Below, piece after piece: positions 8,845 to 16,058 of a stretch of 29,726 nucleotides of DNA. Numbering within the stretch: the stretch's first letter is position 1; the number at the start of each line of letters is the position of its first letter. The stretch comes from Chloroflexi bacterium UBA4733. GTDB lineage: Bacteria; Chloroflexota; UBA4733. The stretch lies in contig DHIZ01000133.1 of assembly GCA_002404055.1 (NCBI GenBank), positions 8,446 through 38,171 of the forward strand, written 5' to 3'. Under the pieces are notes generated by a model. That model was not told the DNA's origin, made no database searches, and saw only the letters and a program-made list of their open reading frames with translations. The position numbers and the translations under genes are program-made.

Positions 8845-8930
8845 GCGCACTCTCTATCTCGAATCCGCGCCGAAAGGGACCGAGATATGGCGAGCCGGCG
8901 CCGCTCGTCATCTCCCTCAACCACAAGTGC

Positions 8931-11237
8931 TCAGGGGGTAGGCGTCGGTGTTCCTCGCGACTGCCGCCCACCTGCTCCCCCGGCGCCGTTGCCGCCTGCC
9001 CCGGTAGCGCTGACGCTGCCGGATCGTGTCTGGCTGGATGCGCCGCGACCCGCGCCGCCAGCGCCCGGCGCTCCCGGACGGCCGCCACCGGGCGCGCCAG
9101 TAGCAGCGCCCGACGCCACGCGGACCGCCTCGCCGGGCCGCAGGGTGGCCTGGCCGGTCGTCACGATGGCCTCACCCGGTGTGATGCCCGTCAATATCTG
9201 GGTGAGCGTGTCGGTCGCCACCCCTGTCTTGATGGGCACGATCTGGGCCTGGTTGTTGCGCACCACGTAGACGGCGTCCCCGCCGTTCTGCTGCACGATG
9301 GCGCCGGTGGGTACGACGACCGCCTGTGGCACGTCCTGCGTCGTGATGACGACGTTGGCAAACATCCCCGGCTTGAGCCGGGAATCGACTGGTGCGGGTG
9401 ATACCGTCGTTGGAAAGGCGTGGCTGGTCGGGTCCGCCACCGGAGAGACCAGGCTGATCTTGGCGGGAAAGGTGATTGCCGGGTAGGCCGTGAGGGTCAG
9501 GTTCACGACCTGCCCGGTGGATACCTGCGCAACGTTGGCCTGCTCAACGTTGACCAGCACCTGAACGTCGGTGCTCACCAGCGTGGCGACAGGCGTCGTC
9601 GGAGTGGCTAGCGCCCCTACCTGCAGCAACTGCGAGCCGACCACCCCGGCAAAGGGGGCAGTGATCTTCATCTGGTCGGCTGCCGCTTGTGCTACGGTCA
9701 CCGCCGCCTGGGCCTGTTTCAACGTCGCCGCCGCCGTGGCAAGGTCCGCCGCGGTCGGTGGCGACGCCACACTATCCAGGTTGGCCTGGGCACTGGTCAC
9801 CTGCGCCACGCCGGATTGCAGGGTACCTTGCGCCTGGGCAAGGGAGGCTGCATCCTTCTGCGTTGTGTCGGGCAAGGTGACCTGAGCCGCTTGCAGTTGA
9901 TTCTGTGCGCTGACCACGGCAGCCTTGCTTGCCGCAACCGACTGCGTATAGCCGGCCTGGGCGGTCTTCAAGGCTGCTGCTGCCTGGTCCACCGCGGTCT
10001 GTGCCGCCATCGTGTTGCCCTGTTGTTTGGCGGTGTCGGAGTTCACCGCGTCCTGCGCCGATCTCAGCGCCGCCTGAACGCTCGTCACTGCCTGCTGGGC
10101 GGCCAGACTGGTGGATTGCTGCTTGGTGCGGTCGGCAGTTGCTGTGTCCTGTGCAGTTTTGAGGGCGTTCTGGGCTGTGACCAACGACTGCGATGCCTGG
10201 GCTTGCGTCTGCTGGATCTGCGCCTGCACCGTTTGGACGGCGGTCTGCGCGGTGTTGACATTGGCGTTGGCGACGTTGCAGCCGGCTTGCGAGTTGTTGT
10301 GGTTGGACAGGTTGCAGGCGGCGTCCCGAGCGATCTGGGCGCTGTTGAGCGCATTTTGCGCTTGCGCCAACTGCTGCTGCTGCAGCGGGGCGCCCGAGGT
10401 GACGGTGGCCTGCTGCGCCAGCAACGCGTTCTGGGCACTTTGCACGGCATTCTGGTCCGCCGCCAGCGCGGCCGTGACCTGTTGTTCGGTGGCCGTCAGG
10501 TTCTTCTGAGCGTTGTCCAGCGACTGCTGCGCGTTCTTGAGGGTTGTCTGGTCGGACGCCAGGGAAGCGGCGGCCTGCTGGCCCACGCTTCCCACGTTCT
10601 TCTGCGCGTTGGCGAGCGCCTGCTGGGCATTGCCGATGGCTGTGACATTCGGCCCGGCGTTGCCTTGCGCCACTGCGAACTGGCTATTCGCCGCGTCAAG
10701 GGCGGCCTGGGCATTGGCGACTGCCTGCTGGGCTGCTGTGGTATCGGCGTTGGCGCTCTGTTGCGCAGCGTCCAGGTTCTTCTGTGCGTTGCCGACGGCC
10801 GTCGTGGCGCCGTTGATGCCGGCTTTGGCGATTTCGATCTGGCCGGCTGTCGCACCCTGTGACACCTTCAATTGGTTCGCTTGAGCCGCCACCAGCGAGG
10901 CCTGCGCCTGCTGCAACTGCGCCTGCTGCGTGCTGTCGTCCAGCAGGGCGACCACGTCGCCTTGCTGAACCGTCTGCCCCACCTGGACCGGGAACGAGGT
11001 GATGACGCCAGAGGTGCGCGCCACCAGATTGACCTGTTTCACGGCGGATACCGTACCGGGGTACGTTAACGTCGCCTTGATTTCTTGCGCCATCGCGGGC
11101 GTGACGGCCACCGTCGCTGCCTGGCCGGCTAACGAGGGCGAGGCGCTCTTCGCCACCGTCGTGCCACAACCGGCGAGGACGATCAGGGCCCCCAGCGCGA
11201 TGCCCAGACGGGGAAACACACGAGTAGCCATACGCAC
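8931..11237 (-). CDS. HlyD/AcrA-type membrane-fusion lipoprotein with giant coiled-coil hairpin
   Basis: A 768-residue periplasmic adaptor for the RND pump encoded next to it. The N-terminus is a lipoprotein signal with lipobox LAGC (Cys24). The first lipoyl half-motif is at about 57-101 (VNLVARTSGVITSF, VGQTVQQGDVVALLD). Residues about 103-520 form a hairpin rich in Ala, Gln and Asn, built on a recurring AQxALxxAQxxL pattern. The second lipoyl half is at about 524-556 (ITAPFAGVVGSQLLQVG), and the beta-barrel and membrane-proximal domains follow to about 705 (RLKPGMFANVVI, VVPTGAIV). The last 60 residues are a Gly/Arg/Pro-rich tail. Usual adaptors are 370-450 residues, so the hairpin is several times longer than normal. 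Cys308 and Cys320 sit at its apex. GTG 11237 has GAGAGGG 7 nt upstream; ATG 11231 is the alternative. Confidence 0.92.
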   Translation of the reverse strand: MRMATRVFPRLGIALGALIVLAGCGTTVAKSASPSLAGQAATVAVTPAMAQEIKATLTYPGTVSAVKQVNLVARTSGVITSFPVQVGQTVQQGDVVALLDDSTQQAQLQQAQASLVAAQANQLKVSQGATAGQIEIAKAGINGATTAVGNAQKNLDAAQQSANADTTAAQQAVANAQAALDAANSQFAVAQGNAGPNVTAIGNAQQALANAQKNVGSVGQQAAASLASDQTTLKNAQQSLDNAQKNLTATEQQVTAALAADQNAVQSAQNALLAQQATVTSGAPLQQQQLAQAQNALNSAQIARDAACNLSNHNNSQAGCNVANANVNTAQTAVQTVQAQIQQTQAQASQSLVTAQNALKTAQDTATADRTKQQSTSLAAQQAVTSVQAALRSAQDAVNSDTAKQQGNTMAAQTAVDQAAAALKTAQAGYTQSVAASKAAVVSAQNQLQAAQVTLPDTTQKDAASLAQAQGTLQSGVAQVTSAQANLDSVASPPTAADLATAAATLKQAQAAVTVAQAAADQMKITAPFAGVVGSQLLQVGALATPTTPVATLVSTDVQVLVNVEQANVAQVSTGQVVNLTLTAYPAITFPAKISLVSPVADPTSHAFPTTVSPAPVDSRLKPGMFANVVITTQDVPQAVVVPTGAIVQQNGGDAVYVVRNNQAQIVPIKTGVATDTLTQILTGITPGEAIVTTGQATLRPGEAVRVASGAATGAPGGGRPGAPGAGGAGRGASSQTRSGSVSATGAGGNGAGGAGGRQSRGTPTPTP

Positions 11238-11556
11238 AGAGGGACCCTCTCAGCTATTTAACAGTACGTCAACATAGGGTTACCGAGAATGAGACAGCAA
11301 CGTGGGTCCCCTCCGGTGTGAAGCACAGCATTGGGACAGCCAGGAAACGGCTCAGTACCAGCAGGACGGCCGCCGTTGAACGCACAACCAGCACAGTAGA
11401 TGAAGGGCACATTTCAACCATCGCTGCATAGTCGGGCCTAGGTATGAATAGCATGACAGGCGATTATGAAAATTGTGCAAAGGCAAACGAGCCGGAGTAC
11501 CGAAGTCGCGTTGCCTGGTTGGTGAGTGCCTGGCGCTTTTCCGTCTGGTAAGGACG
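11238..11556. other. Intergenic region upstream of the pump operon
   Basis: 319 bp without a convincing gene. Immediately upstream of the adaptor start is a near-palindrome AGAGGGTCCCTCT (minus strand) that includes the ribosome site and could partly hide it. An AT-richer patch near 11440-11480 contains a CATAAT -10-like hexamer (minus strand, 11468-11463), but I see no good -35 partner, so the promoter is not assigned. A 61-codon minus-strand frame (11269-11454) is hydrophobic but has no ribosome site and is not called. Confidence 0.5.
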
Positions 11557-12384
11557 CTAGGCGTTAGGTAACGCCAGCGGATCGCTGGTCAGCACCGGTG
11601 ATGCCGTAATCATGCCGCCGCACGGCGCGATGCCGTGGACTTGCCCAACAACGTACCGGTACGCATTCGGCGGCGTGATGCGAACGCTGCCGGCTGCCAG
11701 GCAAGGCTGCCCCGCGTTCGGTACATCACTGAACTCCAGCACAAAGTACACACCCGCGCCCGGCGCGAGGGTGATCGTGCGTTCGGGCACGGCGCCAATC
11801 AGGTATCTCGTGGTGCTCCAGTGCAGATAGGTCGGGATGGGTTGAGCGGTTCCACCGAGCAGTTGCACGCCGGGGAAACCATACAGGGTACAGGAGGCCG
11901 CTGCCGTTGAGCGTAATTGAAAGCTGATACCAATCATACCGGCGGCCACCTGGCCATGTTGTTGCGATAGCACCATTTCGTTACTGCGACAACGGCCGGG
12001 CGGCACGGCGGGTAGACCGGTCGGATTTGCCTCCCAGGTGAAGCGCTGGGAATTCAGGCGCTCCTGGATGCCGTCTGGCCCACTGACCCAGGTGTGGTAG
12101 CCGTCGGTGAATGCCGTGCTATTGCGGGTACCCACCTGTGGGTGCTTGCGCCACACGAACAGCCCGCCGGTCGTGTGTTGCAGGGTGTCGCCGCTCCCCG
12201 GGTTGGGCTGTTCGTCGTCCAGGCACGTCCCGACAACGGCCGGCATCAGGCGCTGCATTGTGGCAAAGCCCAGGACAAAGCGACAGCCCGCTGCCTGTGC
12301 CACCGGCGCAGGTAGCCAGGGCGGTGAGAGCAAGCAGACGACGAGTATGCTGATGACCAGACAAACAGCACGCAGGCGAACCAC
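11557..12384 (-). CDS. Secreted two-domain protein with C-terminal DUF4232-like domain
   Basis: A 275-residue exported protein. Residues 1-32 are a signal peptide (hydrophobic core CLVISILVVCLLSPPWL, cleavage near AQAAG). Residues about 33-125 form a domain with the pattern GF..MQ.L.P.VVGTCLDDE, TTGGLFVWRK, FTDGYHTWVSGPDGIQERLN and RFTWEAN, which I associate with secreted proteins of Chloroflexota; its role is unknown. Residues about 130-270 fit DUF4232: several cysteines (CRSNEM, SCTLYGFPGVQLL, QPCLAAGS, APCGGM) in a beta-sandwich-like pattern, typical of cell-surface lipoproteins of Gram-positive lineages. The start is GTG 12384, 14 bp after the stop of the upstream YCII-like gene, with only a weak ribosome site. 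It is likely co-transcribed with that gene. Confidence 0.75.
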   Translation of the reverse strand: MVRLRAVCLVISILVVCLLSPPWLPAPVAQAAGCRFVLGFATMQRLMPAVVGTCLDDEQPNPGSGDTLQHTTGGLFVWRKHPQVGTRNSTAFTDGYHTWVSGPDGIQERLNSQRFTWEANPTGLPAVPPGRCRSNEMVLSQQHGQVAAGMIGISFQLRSTAAASCTLYGFPGVQLLGGTAQPIPTYLHWSTTRYLIGAVPERTITLAPGAGVYFVLEFSDVPNAGQPCLAAGSVRITPPNAYRYVVGQVHGIAPCGGMITASPVLTSDPLALPNA

Positions 12385-12398
12385 GGACGTACCGAAGG

Positions 12399-12812
12399 TC
12401 AGTAGGAGCCGCCGCCCGGCACGAGCGTGTAGGCATGCGAACCCTTTTCCACGGCCGGCCCCTGGTCCAGGCGTGTCTGTCGGAAGTGCCGTAGGGTCGA
12501 ATCGGCTTGCATAAAGAATCCCGCCCCGTCCGCTGAGAACACCAGCGCGTGGGCAGCAATGGTCCAGCCGGTCAGCGGTCCCGCGTTAGCCAGTTCTGCC
12601 TTCTCTGCTTCGCTCTTGACATCAAACACGGCGAAGGCGCCGGCGCGATCGATGAAATGGTCGTGGTGGACGACGACACCGCGCTCGACCTGGGCGACGT
12701 AGTCGTTGAAGAGGGTATCGGCCTCTTTGCGTGTCATGCCGGCAGGCGCCAGGGCATAGACCAGATGGCAACAGAGCTGTGTTTGCTCGTCGGACCGGGA
12801 AGGTTCGGGCAT
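12399..12812 (-). CDS. YCII-like small protein (dimeric alpha/beta barrel)
   Basis: A 137-residue cytoplasmic protein with no signal or membrane segment. The core (HLVYALAPAGMTRKEADTLFNDYVAQVERGVVVHHDHFIDRAGAFAVFDV, then AGPLTGWTIAAHALVFS) resembles YCII-related ferredoxin-like folds, in which a GPL.GW..H.L segment closes the barrel and a His/Asp pair can act in catalysis. The match is a visual judgement and the function is unknown. ATG 12812 has AAAGGAGAT upstream with normal spacing; the frame is open to 12857, but those extra residues (MKAERRPLRQRR...) look untranslated. It precedes the secreted DUF4232-type gene by 14 bp and diverges from the methyltransferase gene. Confidence 0.5.
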   Translation of the reverse strand: MPEPSRSDEQTQLCCHLVYALAPAGMTRKEADTLFNDYVAQVERGVVVHHDHFIDRAGAFAVFDVKSEAEKAELANAGPLTGWTIAAHALVFSADGAGFFMQADSTLRHFRQTRLDQGPAVEKGSHAYTLVPGGGSY

Positions 12813-12910
12813 GGGGTGCGATCTCCTTTGGCGGAGCGGCCGTCGCTCCGCCTTCATGGTAGCGCGTCACTGCCGATTGGCCGCAATGTACCGGCCAGGC
12901 GCAGATCACC

Positions 12911-12949
12911 GGCACATGTCGTGCCATAACAAGTCAGACGGGTACTATA
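12911..12949. promoter_or_regulatory. Shared control region between divergent genes
   Basis: The 188 bp between 12812 (minus) and 13001 (plus) contain the palindrome GGCAC-ATGTC-GTGCC (12911-12925) and the self-complementary ACTATAGT (within 12943-12951). The latter supplies a -10-like hexamer to both strands (TACTAT 12943-12948 plus, TATAGT 12949-12944 minus). Neither direction has a good -35 box. This is a candidate bidirectional promoter with an operator. Confidence 0.35.
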
Positions 12950-13000
12950 GTGCGCCGACGGCAGGCGACGGCATGCTGCACGCAGCGAACTGGGATCGGT

Positions 13001-13738
13001 ATGAGCCAGAAGACGTTTTCCCCAGGACCGGCCAATGCCCAGGTGGTCGAGAAGCGCGAGTTCTACCGTCAGAGCGAGGTCGCCGGAACCTACGACGCGC
13101 AACGCTTCGGCGGCGCCAGCGGGGCGCACGTCAACGCACGCGAACTGGCGTTGGTCTGTCAACTGCTGCCGCCCGGCGGACCGCAGGCGGACATTGCCTG
13201 CGGCACAGGCAGGCTGACGGCTATCCTTCGCCAGCGCGGCGACGTGGTGGTTCCTTGTGATGCCTCACTCGCCATGCTGCGCGTGGCACAACGTCATGCG
13301 GTCGGCCCGGTCGTGCAGGCAGACGCTTTTTCGCTGCCCATCGCCGACGCCGCCTGCGCCGGGGCGGCTGCGTTGCGCCTGCTGTTCCACTTCGCCCAGC
13401 CCGGGCCGCTCCTGGCCGAGCTCCGGCGGATCGTGCAGCCGGGCGGCGTGCTGGTGTGCGACACCTACTCCTGGTCGGCGCGCGCGCTCGTGCCGCTCGG
13501 TCGGCGGCGCTGGGGGGCCGGCGTCAGTACCATCCGCAGGGGCGAGTTTTGCCGGCTGGCTGCTTCGCTTGGCTGGCGCGTGGTAACCGAATACCCGTGC
13601 TTTCTTATCTCGCCGTACATCTATCGCCGGTTACCTTTGCCTTTTGTCCGGGTGCTGGAGCGCCTGGAGCGCCGACTGCCGACCGTGCTGCTGTGCAGGG
13701 TTTTCTGGGCACTGGAAGCCACGGCTCGCCCACACTGA
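13001..13738 (+). CDS. Class I SAM-dependent methyltransferase
   Basis: A 245-residue cytoplasmic protein with a Rossmann-type SAM-binding fold. Motif I is ADIACGTGRLTAIL (about 63-76), the ribose-binding acid is D87 in VVVPCDASLAMLRVA, the adenine-side motif is VVQADAFSLPIADAACAGA (about 104-122), and the post-I loop is RIVQPGGVLVCDTYSWSA. The N-terminal FYRQSEVAGTYDAQRFGG is the lead-in common in small-molecule and quinone/lipid methyltransferases. The C-terminus is basic and hydrophobic (YIYRRLPLPFVRVLERLERRLP), suggesting membrane contact or a lipid-like substrate. The start at 13001 is chosen for family length; its ribosome site (GGGA) is weak. It is a single gene converging on the amidase. 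The substrate is unknown. Confidence 0.82.
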   Translation: MSQKTFSPGPANAQVVEKREFYRQSEVAGTYDAQRFGGASGAHVNARELALVCQLLPPGGPQADIACGTGRLTAILRQRGDVVVPCDASLAMLRVAQRHAVGPVVQADAFSLPIADAACAGAAALRLLFHFAQPGPLLAELRRIVQPGGVLVCDTYSWSARALVPLGRRRWGAGVSTIRRGEFCRLAASLGWRVVTEYPCFLISPYIYRRLPLPFVRVLERLERRLPTVLLCRVFWALEATARPH

Positions 13739-13805
13739 CCAGGCTTCCGCCGGTCGAATGCTTGCTCAACGGCGCGGCGATATGGCACGGCAATTCGTGG
13801 TTTTT

Positions 13806-13871
13806 GTTATCTATACCGATGATAACCGGGGAAGGCACGTTGGCACTGGCACGCTTCAGTCTTGAGCGTGC
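13806..13871. terminator. Hairpins between convergent methyltransferase and amidase genes
   Basis: Two inverted repeats lie in the 148-bp gap. GTTATC (13806-13811) and GATAAC (13821-13826) have a 9-nt loop, and GCACGCT (13849-13855) and AGCGTGC (13865-13871) also have a 9-nt loop. Neither is followed by a U tract, so their action as terminators is only plausible; the first could instead be an operator. Confidence 0.35.
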
Positions 13872-13886
13872 GAATATGCGCCGGCG

Positions 13887-15212
13887 TCAAGCAAATACGC
13901 CTGGTATGGTGAGGTAACGACCCGCGTAGAGTACATCCTTGTTCGTCAGCGTGTTCGCCTGGGCGATGGCCTGTTCCGTCACGCCGAACCGGGCGGCCAC
14001 GCCGGAGAGCGTATCGCCGAGGCGCACCCGGTAACGCCTTGGCGTCGGCAGGCCCTGGCTACGGCCTGCACCACCGTTTGCTCCCCCAGGCGTCGGCGCG
14101 GGCACGGTCAGACGCCGGCCGGCAATCAGGGCGTCGGCGTTGCGCAAGCCGTTCTGCTGCATCAGCACTGCTTCCGTGACACCAAAGCGCAAGGCGACAG
14201 CAGAGAGCGTGTCGCCGGGCAGGATGGTGTAGGTTGTCCCGTCAGAGTCGCTCGTCGTCGCTGTTGAGTTGCTGGCGGCCGAGCCTGAAAGGGTCGGAAC
14301 TGCCGCTGCCGCTGTTGCCTGTATGGCAAGTGACTGGCCAACCCGTATGCGGCCATCGGCGGGAAGCGAGTTCGCCGCCCGCAGCGCTCCGATGGCGACT
14401 CCGAAGTGGACGGCTAAGGCCGAAAGCGTATCGCCCGGTTGCACCACGTACCTTCGTACGCCGCCAGGCCCTGACTGGACGGGAGGGGCGGCCGGGGACT
14501 GGGCCGCCGCGACGGTTGGGGACCCGCCGAAGAAGTTGGCGAGCCCATTGGCGATGCCCGTCGCCACACGCTCCTGCAGCGCTGGGGTGGCCAGTTGGGC
14601 CCCCTCCGTTGGGTTCGTCAGGAAGCCGGTTTCGATCAGGACAGCCGGCATCGCGGCGTTGCCCAGCACATAATAGTTTGCCGGTTGGACCCCGTCACTG
14701 ATCTCCCCGCCCTGTGCCAGGGTCGCTGTCTGCACGTCAGCCGCCAGGGCCTGGCCGGCAGCGACGAGCGCCGGGCTGCGACGAACGCCCGTCGCATAAC
14801 CGCCCGGCCCGCCGTAGAAGGTCATGAGGCCGCGGTAACTGGGATCATTGAGCGCATTGACGTGGATAGCGACGAACGCGGCGGCTCCCGCCCGGTTGGC
14901 GATCGCCGTGCGCTGCGCGAGACTGACATAGGTGTCGGTGCTGCGTGTGTACACCACCGCGGCCCCCTGGCCGCGCAATATGGCGCCCAGATCAAGCCCG
15001 ATCGGCAGCGTGATGTTCTTCTCTACCCGGCCATAGGCGCTGGCGCCGCCATCGATGCCGCCGTGACCCGGATCCACCACGATGGTGCGTCCGGCCAGGC
15101 TGCCATCGGCCAACGCCGCCGTCGGCAGACCGAGTAAGGTCAGACCACCAACAAGGAATGCTACGCTGATCCGGCGGAAGCTTGCGCCCCGCCGCCTACC
15201 TTGCTTCCCCAC
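13887..15212 (-). CDS. Secreted N-acetylmuramoyl-L-alanine amidase with three LysM domains
   Basis: A 441-residue cell-wall hydrolase that cuts the amide bond between muramic acid and the stem peptide. Residues 1-36 are a signal peptide with a basic n-region (KQGRRRGASFRR) and AALA cleavage region. The Amidase_3 domain spans about 40-230, with zinc and catalytic residues H50 (VVDPGHGG), E64 (VEKNI), H117 (FVAIHVNA) and E194 (VLIETGFLTN). Three LysM repeats at about 254-298, 327-371 and 393-437 (each with PGDTLS or LGDTLS) bind glycan and are joined by Ser/Ala/Gly-rich linkers. The start is set at GTG 15212, which has AGGA 8 nt upstream; an in-frame GTG at 15260 lacks a ribosome site. It is a single gene downstream of the ssrA terminator on the same strand. 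Confidence 0.9.
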   Translation of the reverse strand: MGKQGRRRGASFRRISVAFLVGGLTLLGLPTAALADGSLAGRTIVVDPGHGGIDGGASAYGRVEKNITLPIGLDLGAILRGQGAAVVYTRSTDTYVSLAQRTAIANRAGAAAFVAIHVNALNDPSYRGLMTFYGGPGGYATGVRRSPALVAAGQALAADVQTATLAQGGEISDGVQPANYYVLGNAAMPAVLIETGFLTNPTEGAQLATPALQERVATGIANGLANFFGGSPTVAAAQSPAAPPVQSGPGGVRRYVVQPGDTLSALAVHFGVAIGALRAANSLPADGRIRVGQSLAIQATAAAAVPTLSGSAASNSTATTSDSDGTTYTILPGDTLSAVALRFGVTEAVLMQQNGLRNADALIAGRRLTVPAPTPGGANGGAGRSQGLPTPRRYRVRLGDTLSGVAARFGVTEQAIAQANTLTNKDVLYAGRYLTIPGVFA

Positions 15213-15372
15213 TGTCGTTTTCCTCACAAGGGGAAGGTGCTGTGTCGCGGCTCCCGCCACCGATTCGGCCGCGATCTTCTTCCCATTGCCAGCATGCCAC
15301 GGGCTGAGGGGAGCAACAGGCGATGCGCTTGACCATCAGACAGAGGCCGTTGCCTGCCGGAGAGAACCAGAA

Positions 15373-15404
15373 GGCCGGTGTCCGCACGGCTGCGAACACC
15401 GGCC
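15373..15404 (-). terminator. Terminator hairpin after ssrA
   Basis: GGCCGGTGT (15373-15381) and ACACCGGCC (15396-15404) pair over 9 bp, and four further pairs form inside after one mismatch. On the minus strand it starts 11 nt after the tmRNA 3' end and is followed by a T-rich stretch (TTCTGGTTCTCT). This fits an intrinsic terminator for ssrA, possibly a leaky one because the U tract is interrupted. Confidence 0.65.
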
Positions 15405-15415
15405 TACATGGCCAA

Positions 15416-15772
15416 TGGAGATGGGGGTGAGTCGAACACCCCGTCCGAAATGGAGCGGTCGTCGGTATCTACAGGCATATCCGGCAATTAAGTCTCGCCC
15501 GCAGATGCCCCACCGGCAGGACACCTTTTGCGCCAGCCCGGTGATCTTGACTGCACCTACGGGCGTGCGTACAGCCACAGCTCGACATTATGACGCCCGG
15601 ATCCGGCGCGCCGAGCAGGCGCCGGGCGGACGGCCCTACAGCTTAATTAGGCTGCGAGAGCGTAGGTGTTGTTTGTGCCAGTTATGGCGTTTGCCGCCTT
15701 TTTAACGAGGCGATGACGGCACCTCGACCTGCAACCTTCGGCTTTTCCACCCCGTCGAAACCCGACATCCCC
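15416..15772 (-). ncRNA. ssrA: Transfer-messenger RNA (tmRNA)
   Basis: A 357-nt tmRNA that frees stalled ribosomes and tags the unfinished protein for proteolysis, working with SmpB (not in this window). The 5' end reads GGGGATG followed by GGGTTTCGACGGGG, the hallmark of tmRNA. The 3' end has a T stem (GGGTG/CACCC) around the loop TTCGACT and the acceptor CATCTCC, which pairs with the 5' GGGGATG through one G-U. The discriminator A is at 15416. CCA is not encoded, since TTG follows. The tag frame begins at GCA 15694 and ends with TAA at 15649-15647, encoding ANAITGTNNTYALAA. It is a one-piece, not a permuted, tmRNA. A terminator lies just downstream. Confidence 0.95.
15647..15694 (-). other. 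tmRNA tag-peptide reading frame
   Basis: Sixteen codons from the resume codon GCA (15694) to TAA (15647) give the 15-residue tag ANAITGTNNTYALAA. The ending ALAA is the usual degradation signal read by ClpXP/ClpAP-type proteases. The resume codon is preceded by TTAAAAAGGCG, consistent with the A-rich bases that position the frame. The start codon choice follows the conserved GCAAAC seen in other tmRNAs. Confidence 0.85.
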
Positions 15773-15851
15773 GTCTGTCCGACCGACCACCGCCGCAAAG
15801 CGGAGCCCGCATCCCTCCTGAAAACAGGGACCAGTGAGGAAGGAACACCCC

Positions 15852-15857
15852 ACTATA
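15852..15857 (-). promoter_or_regulatory. Possible -10 box of the ssrA promoter
   Basis: TATAGT on the minus strand, 80 bp upstream of the mature tmRNA 5' end, is the only good -10 hexamer in the upstream region. No convincing -35 box is seen at 16-18 bp. A transcript from here would need 5' processing (normally RNase P) of about 73 nt. Confidence 0.35.
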
Positions 15858-15874
15858 CCATGCCGTCGCGCCCC

Positions 15875-16033
15875 TCAGCGGATGCGTGCTCGCACGTGAA
15901 TCCCCTCTGGAACGACGGCCGTAATGCCCGAATACTGCTGCGGGTACACGTCGGAAAGAACTCGACCAGTGGGACCTCCTGGTAACTCCTGGCCATTGGT
16001 GATCGAACCTTTCGGGCGGCGAATCGTCAGCAT
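15875..16033 (-). CDS. Possible small protein, 52 residues, unknown
   Basis: A short frame lies between the PAP2 gene and ssrA. The predicted peptide is basic at the start (MLTIRRPKGS), then has PGGPTGRVLSDVYPQQYSG and ends VVPEGIHVRARIR. It shows no signal peptide or membrane segment. It begins 25 bp after the PAP2 stop on the same strand, so it could be the last gene of that operon, but no ribosome site is visible and its third-position GC is lower than in the neighbouring genes. I do not recognise a family. It may be noncoding spacer. Confidence 0.25.
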   Translation of the reverse strand: MLTIRRPKGSITNGQELPGGPTGRVLSDVYPQQYSGITAVVPEGIHVRARIR

Positions 16034-16058
16034 GCAACGTCTTGGCGTACACCCTTGC

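Noticed and set aside
9687..10862. 391-codon plus-strand frame opposite the adaptor hairpin
   Set aside because: It is the complement of repetitive Ala/Gln codons, giving a Leu/Arg/Cys-rich pseudo-protein. No ribosome site.
11269..11454. 61-codon hydrophobic minus-strand frame upstream of the adaptor gene
   Set aside because: No ribosome site, no family and irregular composition; possible but not supported.
15416..15772. tmRNA region as several short protein frames
   Set aside because: The conserved tmRNA 5' and 3' ends, T arm and tag explain the whole segment.
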